The translations under genes were made by a program, and so were the position numbers. From NCBI RefSeq assembly GCF_040137905.1, contig NZ_JBEFDG010000066.1:1-64000 (forward strand): a stretch of 64,000 nucleotides of DNA. The letters are read 5' to 3'. Below, piece by piece: positions 7,386-15,182 of this stretch; position 1 is the first letter of the stretch; each line of letters opens with the position of its first letter. The notes below the pieces were generated by a model that worked only from the letters and a program-made list of their open reading frames with translations, made no database searches and was not told where the DNA came from. This DNA comes from Corticimicrobacter sp040137905. GTDB lineage: Bacteria > Pseudomonadota > Gammaproteobacteria > Burkholderiales > Burkholderiaceae_B.

Positions 7386-8210
7386 ATGAATATGCAGCAA
7401 CCTGACCTCGAACGCCGTTTCGGCGGCCTGAACCGACTCTATGGCGCAACCGCCCCTGATGTACTGGCGCGTGCTCACGTTGCAGTGGCCGGCATTGGCG
7501 GTGTCGGCTCCTGGTCGGCCGAGGCCCTGGCGCGCTGCGGGATCGGTGCGCTGACGCTGATCGACATGGACCATGTTGCCGAATCCAACATCAATCGCCA
7601 GATCCATGCGCTGGGTGCCACGCTGGGGCAGGCCAAGATCGAGGCCATGGCGGCGCGTATCCGCGACATCAATCCGGCTTGTCGCCTGACACTGGTCGAC
7701 GATTTCGTCTCGCCCGACAATATCGAGTCGCTGTTCACGGCCTGCCTGCCGGATTTCCTGATCGATGCCACCGATCAGGCCGCCGCCAAGATTGCCATGA
7801 TCCTGTGGGCACGTCGCCAGCGTTGTGGCCTGCTGGTCTGTGGCGGCGCGGGCGGCAAGACCGATCCGCTCGCCCTGCGCGGTGGCGACCTTTCAAGCAG
7901 CGTCAATGATGCGTTGCTGAGCAAGCTGCGCCAGCGCCTGCGCAAGGAACATGGTTATCCGGGCGGTGGCATGGCGGCTGGCAGGGCAGGCAAGCGAGTG
8001 CCGAAAATGGGTGTGTCGGCGCTCTGGTTCGACCAGCAGGCCCTGTTGCCCGACGCCTGGGCGCAGCAGCAGTCATCGCCGGCCCAGGGGCCGCAAGGGC
8101 TGTCGTGTGCCGGCTATGGCTCGGTCGTCATGGTGACGGCAGCCATGGGCATGGCGGCGGCAGACAGGGCCGTCAAGGCAGTGCTGGCTGCGGCCCCGTC
8201 CAACCGATGA
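7386..8210 (+). CDS. tcdA: tRNA threonylcarbamoyladenosine dehydratase (ThiF/E1-like)
   Basis: 274 residues. This E1-like enzyme uses ATP to cyclise t6A37 in ANN-decoding tRNAs to ct6A. The nucleotide-binding loop AVAGIGGVGSWSAEALAR lies near residues 36-53, followed by LIDMDHVAESNINRQIHAL, the typical E1 adenylation block, and DFLIDATDQAAAKIAM. The C-terminal GYGSVVMVTAAMGMAAADRAV helix is also as in TcdA/CsdL. Its stop overlaps the next ATG (ATGA at 8207-8210), so it is translationally coupled to the hydrolase gene. Confidence 0.95.
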   Translation: MNMQQPDLERRFGGLNRLYGATAPDVLARAHVAVAGIGGVGSWSAEALARCGIGALTLIDMDHVAESNINRQIHALGATLGQAKIEAMAARIRDINPACRLTLVDDFVSPDNIESLFTACLPDFLIDATDQAAAKIAMILWARRQRCGLLVCGGAGGKTDPLALRGGDLSSSVNDALLSKLRQRLRKEHGYPGGGMAAGRAGKRVPKMGVSALWFDQQALLPDAWAQQQSSPAQGPQGLSCAGYGSVVMVTAAMGMAAADRAVKAVLAAAPSNR

Positions 8211-8926
8211 CGGCGCTGGTTCTGCTGCCTGGCCTGGATGGTACCGGCCGCCTCTTCGATGCCTTTGCCACCGAGATGGCCGTGCAGCATCCGGGACTGG
8301 AGATCATCGTGGCCTCGTACCCGGTGGATGAACCGCTGGACTACGATGCGCTGGAGCCAATGGTACGCGCGCTGCTGCCGCAGGGACAGCCCTTTTTCCT
8401 GCTGGGCGAATCCTTTTCAGGCCCGCTGGCCATCCGTCTGGCGGCGACACAGCCGCCAGGGTTGCAAGGCCTGATCCTGAGCTGTTCTTTTGCCAGCATG
8501 CCGGGTTTCGGTTGGCTGTCGCCGATGCTGCCCACGGTACCGCTGTCTTTCCTGCCGACACCGTTGCTGGGCTATCTGACGCTGGGCCGGATGTCTGCTT
8601 CGCCCCTGCTGGATGATCTGCTCGAGATTCTGGGGACTGTCGATTCTGCCGTGCTGCGTACGCGTGCGCAGGCCGCGATGTCGATCGATTGCAGTGCGCT
8701 GCTGGGCAGAATCCAGACACCGCTGCTGTATCTCCAGGCACGCAACGACCATATCGTGCCCGAGTCGGCTGGTTTGCTGGTGCGCCGCCTGGCACCGCAG
8801 ACCCAGTTGAAGGTGTTCGATGCGCCGCACCTGCTGCTGCAATCGCTGCCTGTGGATGCGGCGCTGACTGTCTGCGGCTTCATGGCAGCCAGCCAGCCGG
8901 TGCAGGCCGGGATGGCGGCATGCTGA
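8207..8926 (+). CDS. alpha/beta hydrolase
   Basis: 239 residues from the ATG at 8207 that overlaps the tcdA stop. The fold is shown by LVLLPGLDGTGRLFD at the N-terminus (oxyanion region), the nucleophile elbow GESFSGP (Ser near residue 67), an acid in ARNDHIVPE and a catalytic His in FDAPHLLLQ. No signal peptide, so it is cytoplasmic. It overlaps the LysR gene by 7 bases. Substrate unknown; members of this group include esterases and thioesterase-like enzymes. Confidence 0.88.
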   Translation: MTALVLLPGLDGTGRLFDAFATEMAVQHPGLEIIVASYPVDEPLDYDALEPMVRALLPQGQPFFLLGESFSGPLAIRLAATQPPGLQGLILSCSFASMPGFGWLSPMLPTVPLSFLPTPLLGYLTLGRMSASPLLDDLLEILGTVDSAVLRTRAQAAMSIDCSALLGRIQTPLLYLQARNDHIVPESAGLLVRRLAPQTQLKVFDAPHLLLQSLPVDAALTVCGFMAASQPVQAGMAAC

Positions 8927-9855
8927 ATGTGCGTGCCCTGCATTACCTGTCCGAGGTGGTGCGCAAGGGTTCGGTGCGCAGGGCGGCGGCTGCACTGGGG
9001 GTGGATGCTACCGCCATCAGCCGGCAACTGAAGGCGCTGGAAGAAGAGATCGGCCTCGAACTGTGCGAGCGTACGGCAGCAGGCATGAGGGCGACGGACG
9101 CCGGGGAGTTGCTGGTCAGGCACTACCAGAACCAGAAAACGACCGAAGAGGCCGTGCTGTCGCGTCTTGATGCGATGCGCGGACTGCATGCCGGGCAGGT
9201 ACGGATTGCACTGGGCGAGGGGTTCATCGCCGATCTGATCGCGGCACCGTTGCAGTCATTTCTGGCACGGCATCCCGGCATTGCGCTGGATGTCCAGATG
9301 GCGGGTGTGAACGAGGCCGTGCAATTGCTCAAGGACTACGATACCGATGTGGCGCTGCTGTACGCACCGCCGCAGGATCGCGATCTGGTGGCGCATGTGG
9401 AAACCCGCCATCCCCTGCACCTGATCGTGCCGCCGAACCATGCCCTGGCCGGCAGCTCGCGCCAGCTTGACCTGGCCGACATCCAGGATTGCCGGCTGGC
9501 CCTGATGGGGAACCAGTTCGGCATGGGCCAACTTGTTGGGATGGTGGCGCAGCAGGAGCGCGTGGAACTGGCTCCCGTGCTGCGAACCAACTCGGTTGCC
9601 GTCCTGCGTCAGTTCGTCCTGTCGGGAACCGGCGCAGCCTTCATGCCCGAGACGACCGTGCAGAACGATGTCAAGCGTGGTGACCTGGTCGTGCTGCCGA
9701 TGCGCCATCCCGTGTTTGCCCAGGCGCGGGCGCAGATCGCCAGCCGTGCGGATCGCAACCTGACGGTAGCCACCCAGGCCTTCCTGGATCACCTGCGTCG
9801 CAATATGCGCTTCTTCCGCGAGCACGCACCTGATCGACACGGTGTTCCAGCGTAG
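8920..9855 (+). CDS. LysR-family transcriptional regulator
   Basis: 311 residues from the ATG at 8920, overlapping the hydrolase end. The N-terminal winged helix-turn-helix is clear (VRALHYLSEVVRKGSVRRAA and AISRQLKALEEEIG), followed by a substrate-binding domain (QVRIALGEGFIADLIAAPLQ). It precedes the TRAP transporter operon in the same direction, and its stop codon lies inside an inverted repeat that belongs to a repeat array ahead of dctP, so regulation of the transporter is a reasonable inference. The effector is unknown. Confidence 0.92.
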   Translation: MLNVRALHYLSEVVRKGSVRRAAAALGVDATAISRQLKALEEEIGLELCERTAAGMRATDAGELLVRHYQNQKTTEEAVLSRLDAMRGLHAGQVRIALGEGFIADLIAAPLQSFLARHPGIALDVQMAGVNEAVQLLKDYDTDVALLYAPPQDRDLVAHVETRHPLHLIVPPNHALAGSSRQLDLADIQDCRLALMGNQFGMGQLVGMVAQQERVELAPVLRTNSVAVLRQFVLSGTGAAFMPETTVQNDVKRGDLVVLPMRHPVFAQARAQIASRADRNLTVATQAFLDHLRRNMRFFREHAPDRHGVPA

Positions 9856-9901
9856 CTTTTTAGGCTACGGATGTGCAATTGATTTGTCTACGCGGCTACG
9901 G
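9851..9901. promoter_or_regulatory. inverted and direct GCTACG repeats, candidate LysR operator
   Basis: CGTAGC at 9851-9856 and GCTACG at 9864-9869 form an inverted repeat with a 7-base spacer overlapping the LysR stop codon. The octamer GGCTACGG occurs at 9863-9870 and again at 9894-9901, 31 bases apart, close to three helical turns. The array lies just upstream of and inside the putative dctP promoter, where a LysR-type regulator would bind. Binding itself is inferred. Confidence 0.5.
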
Positions 9902-9908
9902 TTAGGAT
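9879..9908 (+). promoter_or_regulatory. putative sigma70 promoter of the TRAP operon
   Basis: TTGATT at 9879-9884 and TAGGAT at 9903-9908 are separated by 18 bases and lie 65 bases before the dctP start. The second GGCTACGG repeat falls in the spacer, which would let a bound regulator control the promoter. Prediction from consensus only. Confidence 0.4.
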
Positions 9909-9972
9909 GCCCTGACCGTCTGGTGCCCGTGTGCCTGCGGATATTTCAATAAATCATCGAAAGGGGAAACCA

Positions 9973-11007
9973 ATGCGAATGACCGCATCCGCCATCGTCA
10001 AGAAACTGTGCGCAGCCGGCCTGCTCGGTCTGGCCGGCATGGGGGCCGCCGTGGCCGCCACGACTGTCAACCTGAGCTACAACGGTGCGCCTGATCCGCA
10101 GAAAAACGCCGTGCATGTCTTCGCCCAGACGCTCAAGGAATTGGTCGAGGAAAAGACCCAGGGCGAACTGAAGATCACGCTCTATCCGAACAGCATGCTG
10201 GGTGACGAAGAGGCCCGCATGGAGCAGACCATGGCGGCAGCCAACCTGAACATCGCCTCTTTCTCGGGCATCTCGCCGCTGGCACCGGAAATTTTCGTGA
10301 GTGCGATCCCCTTCATGTTCAGCGGTTTCGAGCCGGCCCGCCATTTTTTCGATGAGGGCGAGTACTGGAAAGCGCTCAGCGAGGCGTTCCGCGAGCGTAC
10401 CGGGGTGGAAATGCTGGCAGTCGTCGAGGAAGGCGGTTTCCTGGCATTCACCAACAGCAAGAAGGCGATCCGCACGCCTGATGACTTCAAGGGCCTGCGT
10501 TTCCGTGCCATGGACCCGAGCCAGGTCGCGCTCTATGAATCGTTTGGCGCGACCGGCACGCCGATTCCCTGGACCGAGGTCTACATGGCGTTGCGCACGG
10601 GCGTGGCCGATGGGCAGATGAACCCGCCCATGTACATCATCCTGGGCAGTCTCTACGAAGTGCAGAAGTACCTGACGCTGGCCAATATCCAGTATTCGGA
10701 TCAGTTCCTGGTGGGCAATGCGGCATTTCTCGACAGTCTGTCGGAACCTGTCCGGGCGGCGTTCCACGAGGCCGTGCGCGAAGCCAACCAGAAGGCACGC
10801 ACCGAGAACGAACGTGATGTCGAGAACCGCATCCAGTACCTGGCCGACAAGGGCATGGAAGTGATTCATCTCACGGATGAAGAGCGCGCCGCATTCCGCG
10901 GCAAGGCACAGCCTTCGTACATGAACTGGTTGCATGCACAGGGCATCGATCGCAAGTGGATCGACATGGCGCTGAAGGATGCCGGGCTGGAACCGGTCAA
11001 GGAATAA
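9973..11007 (+). CDS. dctP: TRAP transporter substrate-binding protein, DctP family
   Basis: 344 residues; the ATG at 9973 follows an AAGGGG ribosome binding site. A Sec signal peptide ends near AVAA-TTVNLSYNG. The mature protein has the DctP features: QKNAVHVFAQTLKELVEEKTQGELKI early, the conserved arginine region GLRFRAMDPSQVALYESFGATGTPIPWTE, and TGVADGQMNPPMYI. The periplasmic protein should deliver an organic anion or related solute to the DctQM membrane units encoded next. The conserved Arg suggests a carboxylate ligand; its identity cannot be read from sequence. Confidence 0.95.
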   Translation: MRMTASAIVKKLCAAGLLGLAGMGAAVAATTVNLSYNGAPDPQKNAVHVFAQTLKELVEEKTQGELKITLYPNSMLGDEEARMEQTMAAANLNIASFSGISPLAPEIFVSAIPFMFSGFEPARHFFDEGEYWKALSEAFRERTGVEMLAVVEEGGFLAFTNSKKAIRTPDDFKGLRFRAMDPSQVALYESFGATGTPIPWTEVYMALRTGVADGQMNPPMYIILGSLYEVQKYLTLANIQYSDQFLVGNAAFLDSLSEPVRAAFHEAVREANQKARTENERDVENRIQYLADKGMEVIHLTDEERAAFRGKAQPSYMNWLHAQGIDRKWIDMALKDAGLEPVKE

Positions 11008-11027
11008 CCTGCGCAGGATGATCTGAC

Positions 11028-11522
11028 ATGAACATGCATACGCTGCGCGAATGCCTGCTCAGGTACAGCCGCGCAGTGACGATTACCGTCGCTGCGCTGT
11101 TGCTGCTGGGCAACCTGACCGTGATTCTGTACGGCGTCTTTATGCGCTACCTGGCAGGGGGCGCACCTGTCTGGATGGATGAACTGTCCCGCTTTCTGAT
11201 CATCTCGACGGTGATGCTGGCTGCCGGTGCCGTCTGGGTCGAGGGCATACACATGAGGGTGGCGCTGGTGGAGCGCCTGCTGCCTGCGCCGGCGGGTCGT
11301 GTGCTGGCCCTGTACCAGTGGGTGCTGACGATCGTGCTGGCGTTTGCCGGGGCCTGGATCTGCTGGCGTTATGCGCAGTCGGTGGCCATGTTCCGCACCA
11401 TGGGGCTGGGGATCAGCCGCAGCATTCCCGTCATGGCAATGCCCATCGGTTTCGCACTGCTGGGCTGGCAGGCCTTGCTGTACGGCCCGCGTTTCCTGCC
11501 TCTCCAGGAAGAGGACATCTGA
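11028..11522 (+). CDS. dctQ: TRAP transporter small permease, DctQ family
   Basis: 164 residues with four hydrophobic segments, the usual DctQ topology. The motif YGVFMRYLAGGAPVWMDELSRFL matches the conserved R-Y-l-f--p--W-(D/E)E-(L/v)-r segment of the family. It sits between the binding protein and the large permease; one base separates its stop from the DctM start, so translation is coupled. It links the binding protein to the sodium-driven DctM transporter in the inner membrane. Confidence 0.94.
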   Translation: MNMHTLRECLLRYSRAVTITVAALLLLGNLTVILYGVFMRYLAGGAPVWMDELSRFLIISTVMLAAGAVWVEGIHMRVALVERLLPAPAGRVLALYQWVLTIVLAFAGAWICWRYAQSVAMFRTMGLGISRSIPVMAMPIGFALLGWQALLYGPRFLPLQEEDI

Positions 11523-11523
11523 C

Positions 11524-12801
11524 ATGATCATCGCTATTTTGCTGACCTTCCTGGTCCATGTCTTCCTGGGACTGCCGCTGTTCCTGGCGTTGCTGTCGAG
11601 TGCCGTGGTCGGATTTTTCTTCATCGATCCCGCCATGATCCCGCGCATGATGCCGCAGCAGTTCTACGGTGGCATCAATGCCTTTTCGCTGATGGCCATT
11701 CCGCTGTTCATCCTGGCGGGCAACCTGATGAATGCGGCTGGCATGACCGAGCAACTGATGCGCCTGGCGCGTCTGCTGGTCGGTCACCTGCGCGGTGGCA
11801 TCGGTCATGTCAACGTGCTGTCCAGCGTGTTCTTCGCGGGTGTCAACGGTTCGGCCGTTGCCGATACGTCGGCGCTCGGGCCGCTGCTGGTGCCGGCCAT
11901 GCGCAAGGAGGGCTACGACAAGGCTTTTGCAGCGGGGCTGACGGCGGCCAGTTCTCTGGTGGGGCCGATCATCCCGCCCAGCATTTTCATGATCCTCTAC
12001 GCATCGCTGACCAATGTGTCGGTCGGCAGCCTGTTCCTGGCCGGCGTGATTCCGGGGTTCGTGATCGCCGCGGCCTTCATGGCAATGAATGGCTGGTACG
12101 CCTGGCGTCACCAGTTGCCACGCAATGGCCGTGCGCCCACCATGAAGGAACTGGGCGCTGCCGTCGTACAGGCGATTCCCGCACTGGTTGCGCCAGTGAT
12201 CATTGTGCTCGGGATCGTCATGGGGCTGGTTACGCCCACTGAATCCGGTGGATTGATTGCGCTCTATGTCGTCATCTGCGGCGTATTGCAGCGACGCCTG
12301 CGTCTGCGGGATGTCTGGGCCAGCCTGACCGAAACGGTGCGCCTGACATCAGCGATCTTCCTGATCATGGCGGCATCGGCCACCATCAGCTGGCAGTTGT
12401 CGTATGCCCAGGTGCCGGCACAACTGACGACGCTGTTCACGCCGTTCCTGGACAGTCCACTGCTGATCCTGCTGTTGCTCAGCCTGATCATCTTCACGGT
12501 GGGGATGTTCATGGAGGAGGTGTCTGCCCTGATGCTGCTGACGCCCATTCTGGTGCCGGTTGCGCTGGCGGCAGGGATCGACCCGGTGCAACTGGGCGTT
12601 ATCGTGACACTGAACATCACGATCGCCCTGATTACCCCGCCCATGGGGGCCTGCCTGCACGTGGCGGCGGCAGTGAGCAAGCTGGAAATCACGGCGCTGT
12701 TCCGTTCCATCTGGCCGTTCGTGCTGGTGGCGCTGGGCGTGCTCGGCTTGCTGATTGTCTTCCCGCCTCTGACCCTGTGGCTGCCAGGATTGTTTGCATG
12801 A
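11524..12801 (+). CDS. dctM: TRAP transporter large permease, DctM family
   Basis: 425 residues from the ATG at 11524; a longer frame to 11344 only overlaps DctQ. Many membrane segments are visible and the family blocks are present: LFLALLSSAVVGFFF, GGINAFSLMAIPLFILAGNLM, GSAVADTSALGPLLVPAM, SSLVGPIIPPSIFMI and TPTESG. This is the sodium-coupled transport subunit of the TRAP system. Its stop overlaps the ATG of the VanX-type dipeptidase gene (ATGA at 12798), indicating one operon. Confidence 0.96.
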   Translation: MIIAILLTFLVHVFLGLPLFLALLSSAVVGFFFIDPAMIPRMMPQQFYGGINAFSLMAIPLFILAGNLMNAAGMTEQLMRLARLLVGHLRGGIGHVNVLSSVFFAGVNGSAVADTSALGPLLVPAMRKEGYDKAFAAGLTAASSLVGPIIPPSIFMILYASLTNVSVGSLFLAGVIPGFVIAAAFMAMNGWYAWRHQLPRNGRAPTMKELGAAVVQAIPALVAPVIIVLGIVMGLVTPTESGGLIALYVVICGVLQRRLRLRDVWASLTETVRLTSAIFLIMAASATISWQLSYAQVPAQLTTLFTPFLDSPLLILLLLSLIIFTVGMFMEEVSALMLLTPILVPVALAAGIDPVQLGVIVTLNITIALITPPMGACLHVAAAVSKLEITALFRSIWPFVLVALGVLGLLIVFPPLTLWLPGLFA

Positions 12802-13568
12802 CGGCTGCCGATATGATGCATACGCCCATTCCCTTGCTGGCCGATCCCGATTGGCCACAGGTGGGGGCCATCGCCATTGGCGAGTGTGGCGAGCGCCTGG
12901 TACCGACCAGTCTCATGCCACGTCCCGTGCTCACTTTTCCTGCCTATGCGCGCCAGGGGGTCGCCGGGGCGCACCAGGAGTGCTATGTACGCGAGGATGT
13001 GGGCCGGCGTCTGTTGCAGGCGGCCCGCAGCCTGCCGGATGGCCTGCATCTGGTCGTGCTGGATGGCTGGCGTCCATGGCGGGTGCAGCAGCAACTGTTC
13101 GATGCCTATCAGGATACGCTGCGGCGGCACCATCCTGACCTGTCGGCCGAACGGCTGCTGGCCCTGACCCGCGAGTTCGTGTCGCTGCCCAGTACCCATC
13201 CTGCCCGTCCCAGTCCGCACCTGACCGGGGGGGCGGTCGATGTCACGCTGTGCAGTCATGATGGTGTCTGGCTGGACATGGGGACACCTTTCGATGCCAC
13301 GGTACCGGCATCGCACACGGCCTATTACGAAAGCACGGTCGACAGTGATTCGCAAGCCGATGCTGCCGTGTTCCGCCAGCGTCGCCGGATTCTCTACCAT
13401 GCAATGCGGGCGGCAGGCTTTACCAACCTGCCCAGTGAATGGTGGCATTTCGACTGCGGCGACCAGTTGTGGGCATGGTATGCCGGCCAGCCGCAGGCAC
13501 GCTATGGCCCGGCCCCCCTGACGGGTTGCGTGCCGCTGGTGCCGATGGAGATTGCGGACCACGCATAA
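12798..13568 (+). CDS. ddpX: VanX/DdpX-type D-Ala-D-Ala dipeptidase (peptidase M15D)
   Basis: 256 residues from the ATG overlapping the dctM stop. The zinc ligands and catalytic residues of the VanX family are all visible: SPHLTGGAVDV gives SxHxxGxAxD (His and Asp ligands) and SEWWHFD gives ExxH (catalytic Glu and third His ligand); DGWRPWRVQ matches the conserved substrate-region Arg. No signal peptide, so it should act in the cytoplasm on imported or recycled D-Ala-D-Ala or related dipeptides. No vanA/vanH-like genes are near, so it is not a resistance cluster. The coupling to a TRAP transporter is noteworthy. Confidence 0.9.
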   Translation: MTAADMMHTPIPLLADPDWPQVGAIAIGECGERLVPTSLMPRPVLTFPAYARQGVAGAHQECYVREDVGRRLLQAARSLPDGLHLVVLDGWRPWRVQQQLFDAYQDTLRRHHPDLSAERLLALTREFVSLPSTHPARPSPHLTGGAVDVTLCSHDGVWLDMGTPFDATVPASHTAYYESTVDSDSQADAAVFRQRRRILYHAMRAAGFTNLPSEWWHFDCGDQLWAWYAGQPQARYGPAPLTGCVPLVPMEIADHA

Positions 13569-13591
13569 CTCTGGGTATGCTGTGCGCCACT

Positions 13592-13873
13592 ATGGGCGTC
13601 GAATATCTGATCACATATCCAGCGCATCCTGCCGAGTCACTGCAGGAGACGCTGGCACGTTTGGCGAGTCACTGGGACAGTGAGGCCCGGGCCGGTTATT
13701 TCAGTACGGTGGAGATGCTGGCTGAAAACGCCATGCCCGATGCTTCCCTGGCGATCGAACCGGCAGGCATCTATTTCTGCGATCATGGCGGGCAGGGCAG
13801 GGCATTTCTGGGGCGGCTGGTGGCTGCACTGGTGTCCCGCTACGATCAGGTGACGGTGCAGGAGTATGAGTAG
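13592..13873 (+). CDS. small hypothetical protein
   Basis: 93 residues from the ATG at 13592; an in-frame ATG at 13577 would add five residues. Neither start has a strong ribosome binding site. The sequence (VEYLITYPAHPAESLQETLA, then PAGIYFCDHGGQGRAFLG) has no motif I recognise, no signal peptide and no membrane segment. It follows the dipeptidase gene by 23 bases and precedes a group of small genes with immunity-like character. Its codon use still resembles the GC-rich host. Function unknown. Confidence 0.55.
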   Translation: MGVEYLITYPAHPAESLQETLARLASHWDSEARAGYFSTVEMLAENAMPDASLAIEPAGIYFCDHGGQGRAFLGRLVAALVSRYDQVTVQEYE

Positions 13874-13885
13874 TGCGGGAGAGTA

Positions 13886-14380
13886 ATGCCAGATGCTGCT
13901 GGAGGGCATGTGTCAAATGACGTTTTTGGATACGTGCAGCCATTCCCGGCTCCGGCGGCCTATGCAAAACTGATGGAGTATGTCACCGGTGTAGGGGTTG
14001 GTCTGATCCGGATCGACAGGAAAGCGCTTTTTAATTTCCCTGATGAAGCCTTGCCTGATGGGGATTGTTTTGCTTTCCTGGTGGGAGACAGGCCGGATTA
14101 TCCTAATGCGACATACTTGATTGACTACTGCGAGTATGATCCGGATGATTTTAATATCGGTTTTCCACCTGATCCAAAGGCCAGGCTGAAATTGCTGCTG
14201 GATGTTTTGAGCAATATTTTTTCCCTGGTGAACCCTGACAGGATGTTTGTGGCGATTTCCGATAGCAGTCAGATCGAGACTTTCAGAAAAATAAAAATCC
14301 ATGAAATCCACGAAGAGATTGGTCATGACTTTGAGATCCATGACGGACCTCCTGATACCTTGTACGAGATGGTGCGCTAG
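13886..14380 (+). CDS. hypothetical protein, possible immunity protein
   Basis: 164 residues, ATG at 13886 behind GGGAGAG. The protein is strongly acidic, with FNFPDEALPDGDCFAFLVGD and a DYCEYDPDDF segment, and ends in a helical HEIHEEIGHDFEIHDGPP region. No signal peptide or membrane segment. The 14140-14340 part is rich in A and T compared with neighbours. Small, acidic, cytoplasmic proteins of this kind in tandem are typical of immunity gene clusters, but no named family is recognised. Its last base overlaps the GTG of the next gene. Confidence 0.6.
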   Translation: MPDAAGGHVSNDVFGYVQPFPAPAAYAKLMEYVTGVGVGLIRIDRKALFNFPDEALPDGDCFAFLVGDRPDYPNATYLIDYCEYDPDDFNIGFPPDPKARLKLLLDVLSNIFSLVNPDRMFVAISDSSQIETFRKIKIHEIHEEIGHDFEIHDGPPDTLYEMVR

Positions 14381-14763
14381 TGCAATCTGAAGAGATGGAG
14401 ATACACAGGGTTCTGGATGCCATCACGCATGGCGATGACGGTCTGGTCAGGAAAGTATGCCTGCTGTCGCTCAGTGATGCCGTGGTGGTCATTTCCGCCA
14501 GACGCAAGGACAGCGCCGAGTGGGTGAATGTCGAATTCAGGATCTCGGGGCTGACGGAGTTCTCGGTCAGGCAGTCCGCCGGTTTTTCGAATGTCGTGCT
14601 GTCCGGTGGCATTGCGCATCAATGTATAGGTGGCATCCAATTTCTGGACTTTGCGCCGTATTCCGATGCCATGGAGGGCGCTGATGACTTCAGGATGTCC
14701 GGTCTGTATTTTGCGGGCGCGAGTGTGGCTTGCGGCTTCCTGCCTTATTCGGAATGCGCGTGA
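14380..14763 (+). CDS. hypothetical protein, possible immunity protein
   Basis: 127 residues using the GTG at 14380, which shares one base with the previous stop; an ATG at 14395 is an alternative. The body appears beta-rich: DAVVVISARRKDSAEWVNVEF, ISGLTEFSVRQ, NVVLSGGI, IQFLDFAPYSD. No membrane segment or signal peptide. The likely translational coupling to the preceding gene suggests a two-gene unit. No family recognised; an immunity role is inferred from context only. Confidence 0.58.
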   Translation: MQSEEMEIHRVLDAITHGDDGLVRKVCLLSLSDAVVVISARRKDSAEWVNVEFRISGLTEFSVRQSAGFSNVVLSGGIAHQCIGGIQFLDFAPYSDAMEGADDFRMSGLYFAGASVACGFLPYSECA

Positions 14764-14783
14764 CTTGAAAGAACCGTAATCTT

Positions 14784-15179
14784 TCACCATGACTTCAGCG
14801 CCGTCGCGAACATGCCGTTCTCAAAATAGATTTTTACATGCTGCGTTGTGACCAGAATCTGTTGGTCGTCCTGGGTGCATTCAGTATAGGAAATGCGCAT
14901 AGCATCAAGATACCCCTTGAAATCCTGGAGGGAGGTCTGACCAGTGATGAGATTGCCTGCCAGGCAGAGCGTCCCCAGCCTGGCAATTTCATATTGAACC
15001 AGGCATAGCCTGCCATCTTCGAATAGCAGTTCTATGCCGTCAGGATACAGGGCGAAAGCGCCAGACGCTTTGTCGATGTCGTGGCGTCTGATGGTTTTGA
15101 CGCCTTCGGGTAACGCCTCATATGTCGTCCCGAAGGCCACCGATACCTGCCCATGGGCGATAAAAGACTGAAAATCCAC
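14784..15179 (-). CDS. hypothetical protein directly behind prpF, possible immunity-type
   Basis: 131 residues with a GTG start only 3 bases after the prpF stop on the same strand, so it may be read from the same transcript; GGGG in the end of prpF could serve as a weak ribosome binding site. The sequence has alternating strands (YPDGIELLFEDGRLCLVQY, QILVTTQHVKIYFENGMF) as in small immunity-type or stress proteins. No motif of a known family. It converges with the gene ending at 14763, 20 bases away. Confidence 0.55.
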   Translation of the reverse strand: MDFQSFIAHGQVSVAFGTTYEALPEGVKTIRRHDIDKASGAFALYPDGIELLFEDGRLCLVQYEIARLGTLCLAGNLITGQTSLQDFKGYLDAMRISYTECTQDDQQILVTTQHVKIYFENGMFATALKSW

Positions 15180-15182
15180 GGA

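Noticed and set aside
12798..13568. glycopeptide resistance gene cluster
   Set aside because: The VanX-type enzyme lacks vanH, vanA and vanRS neighbours and lies in a transporter operon.
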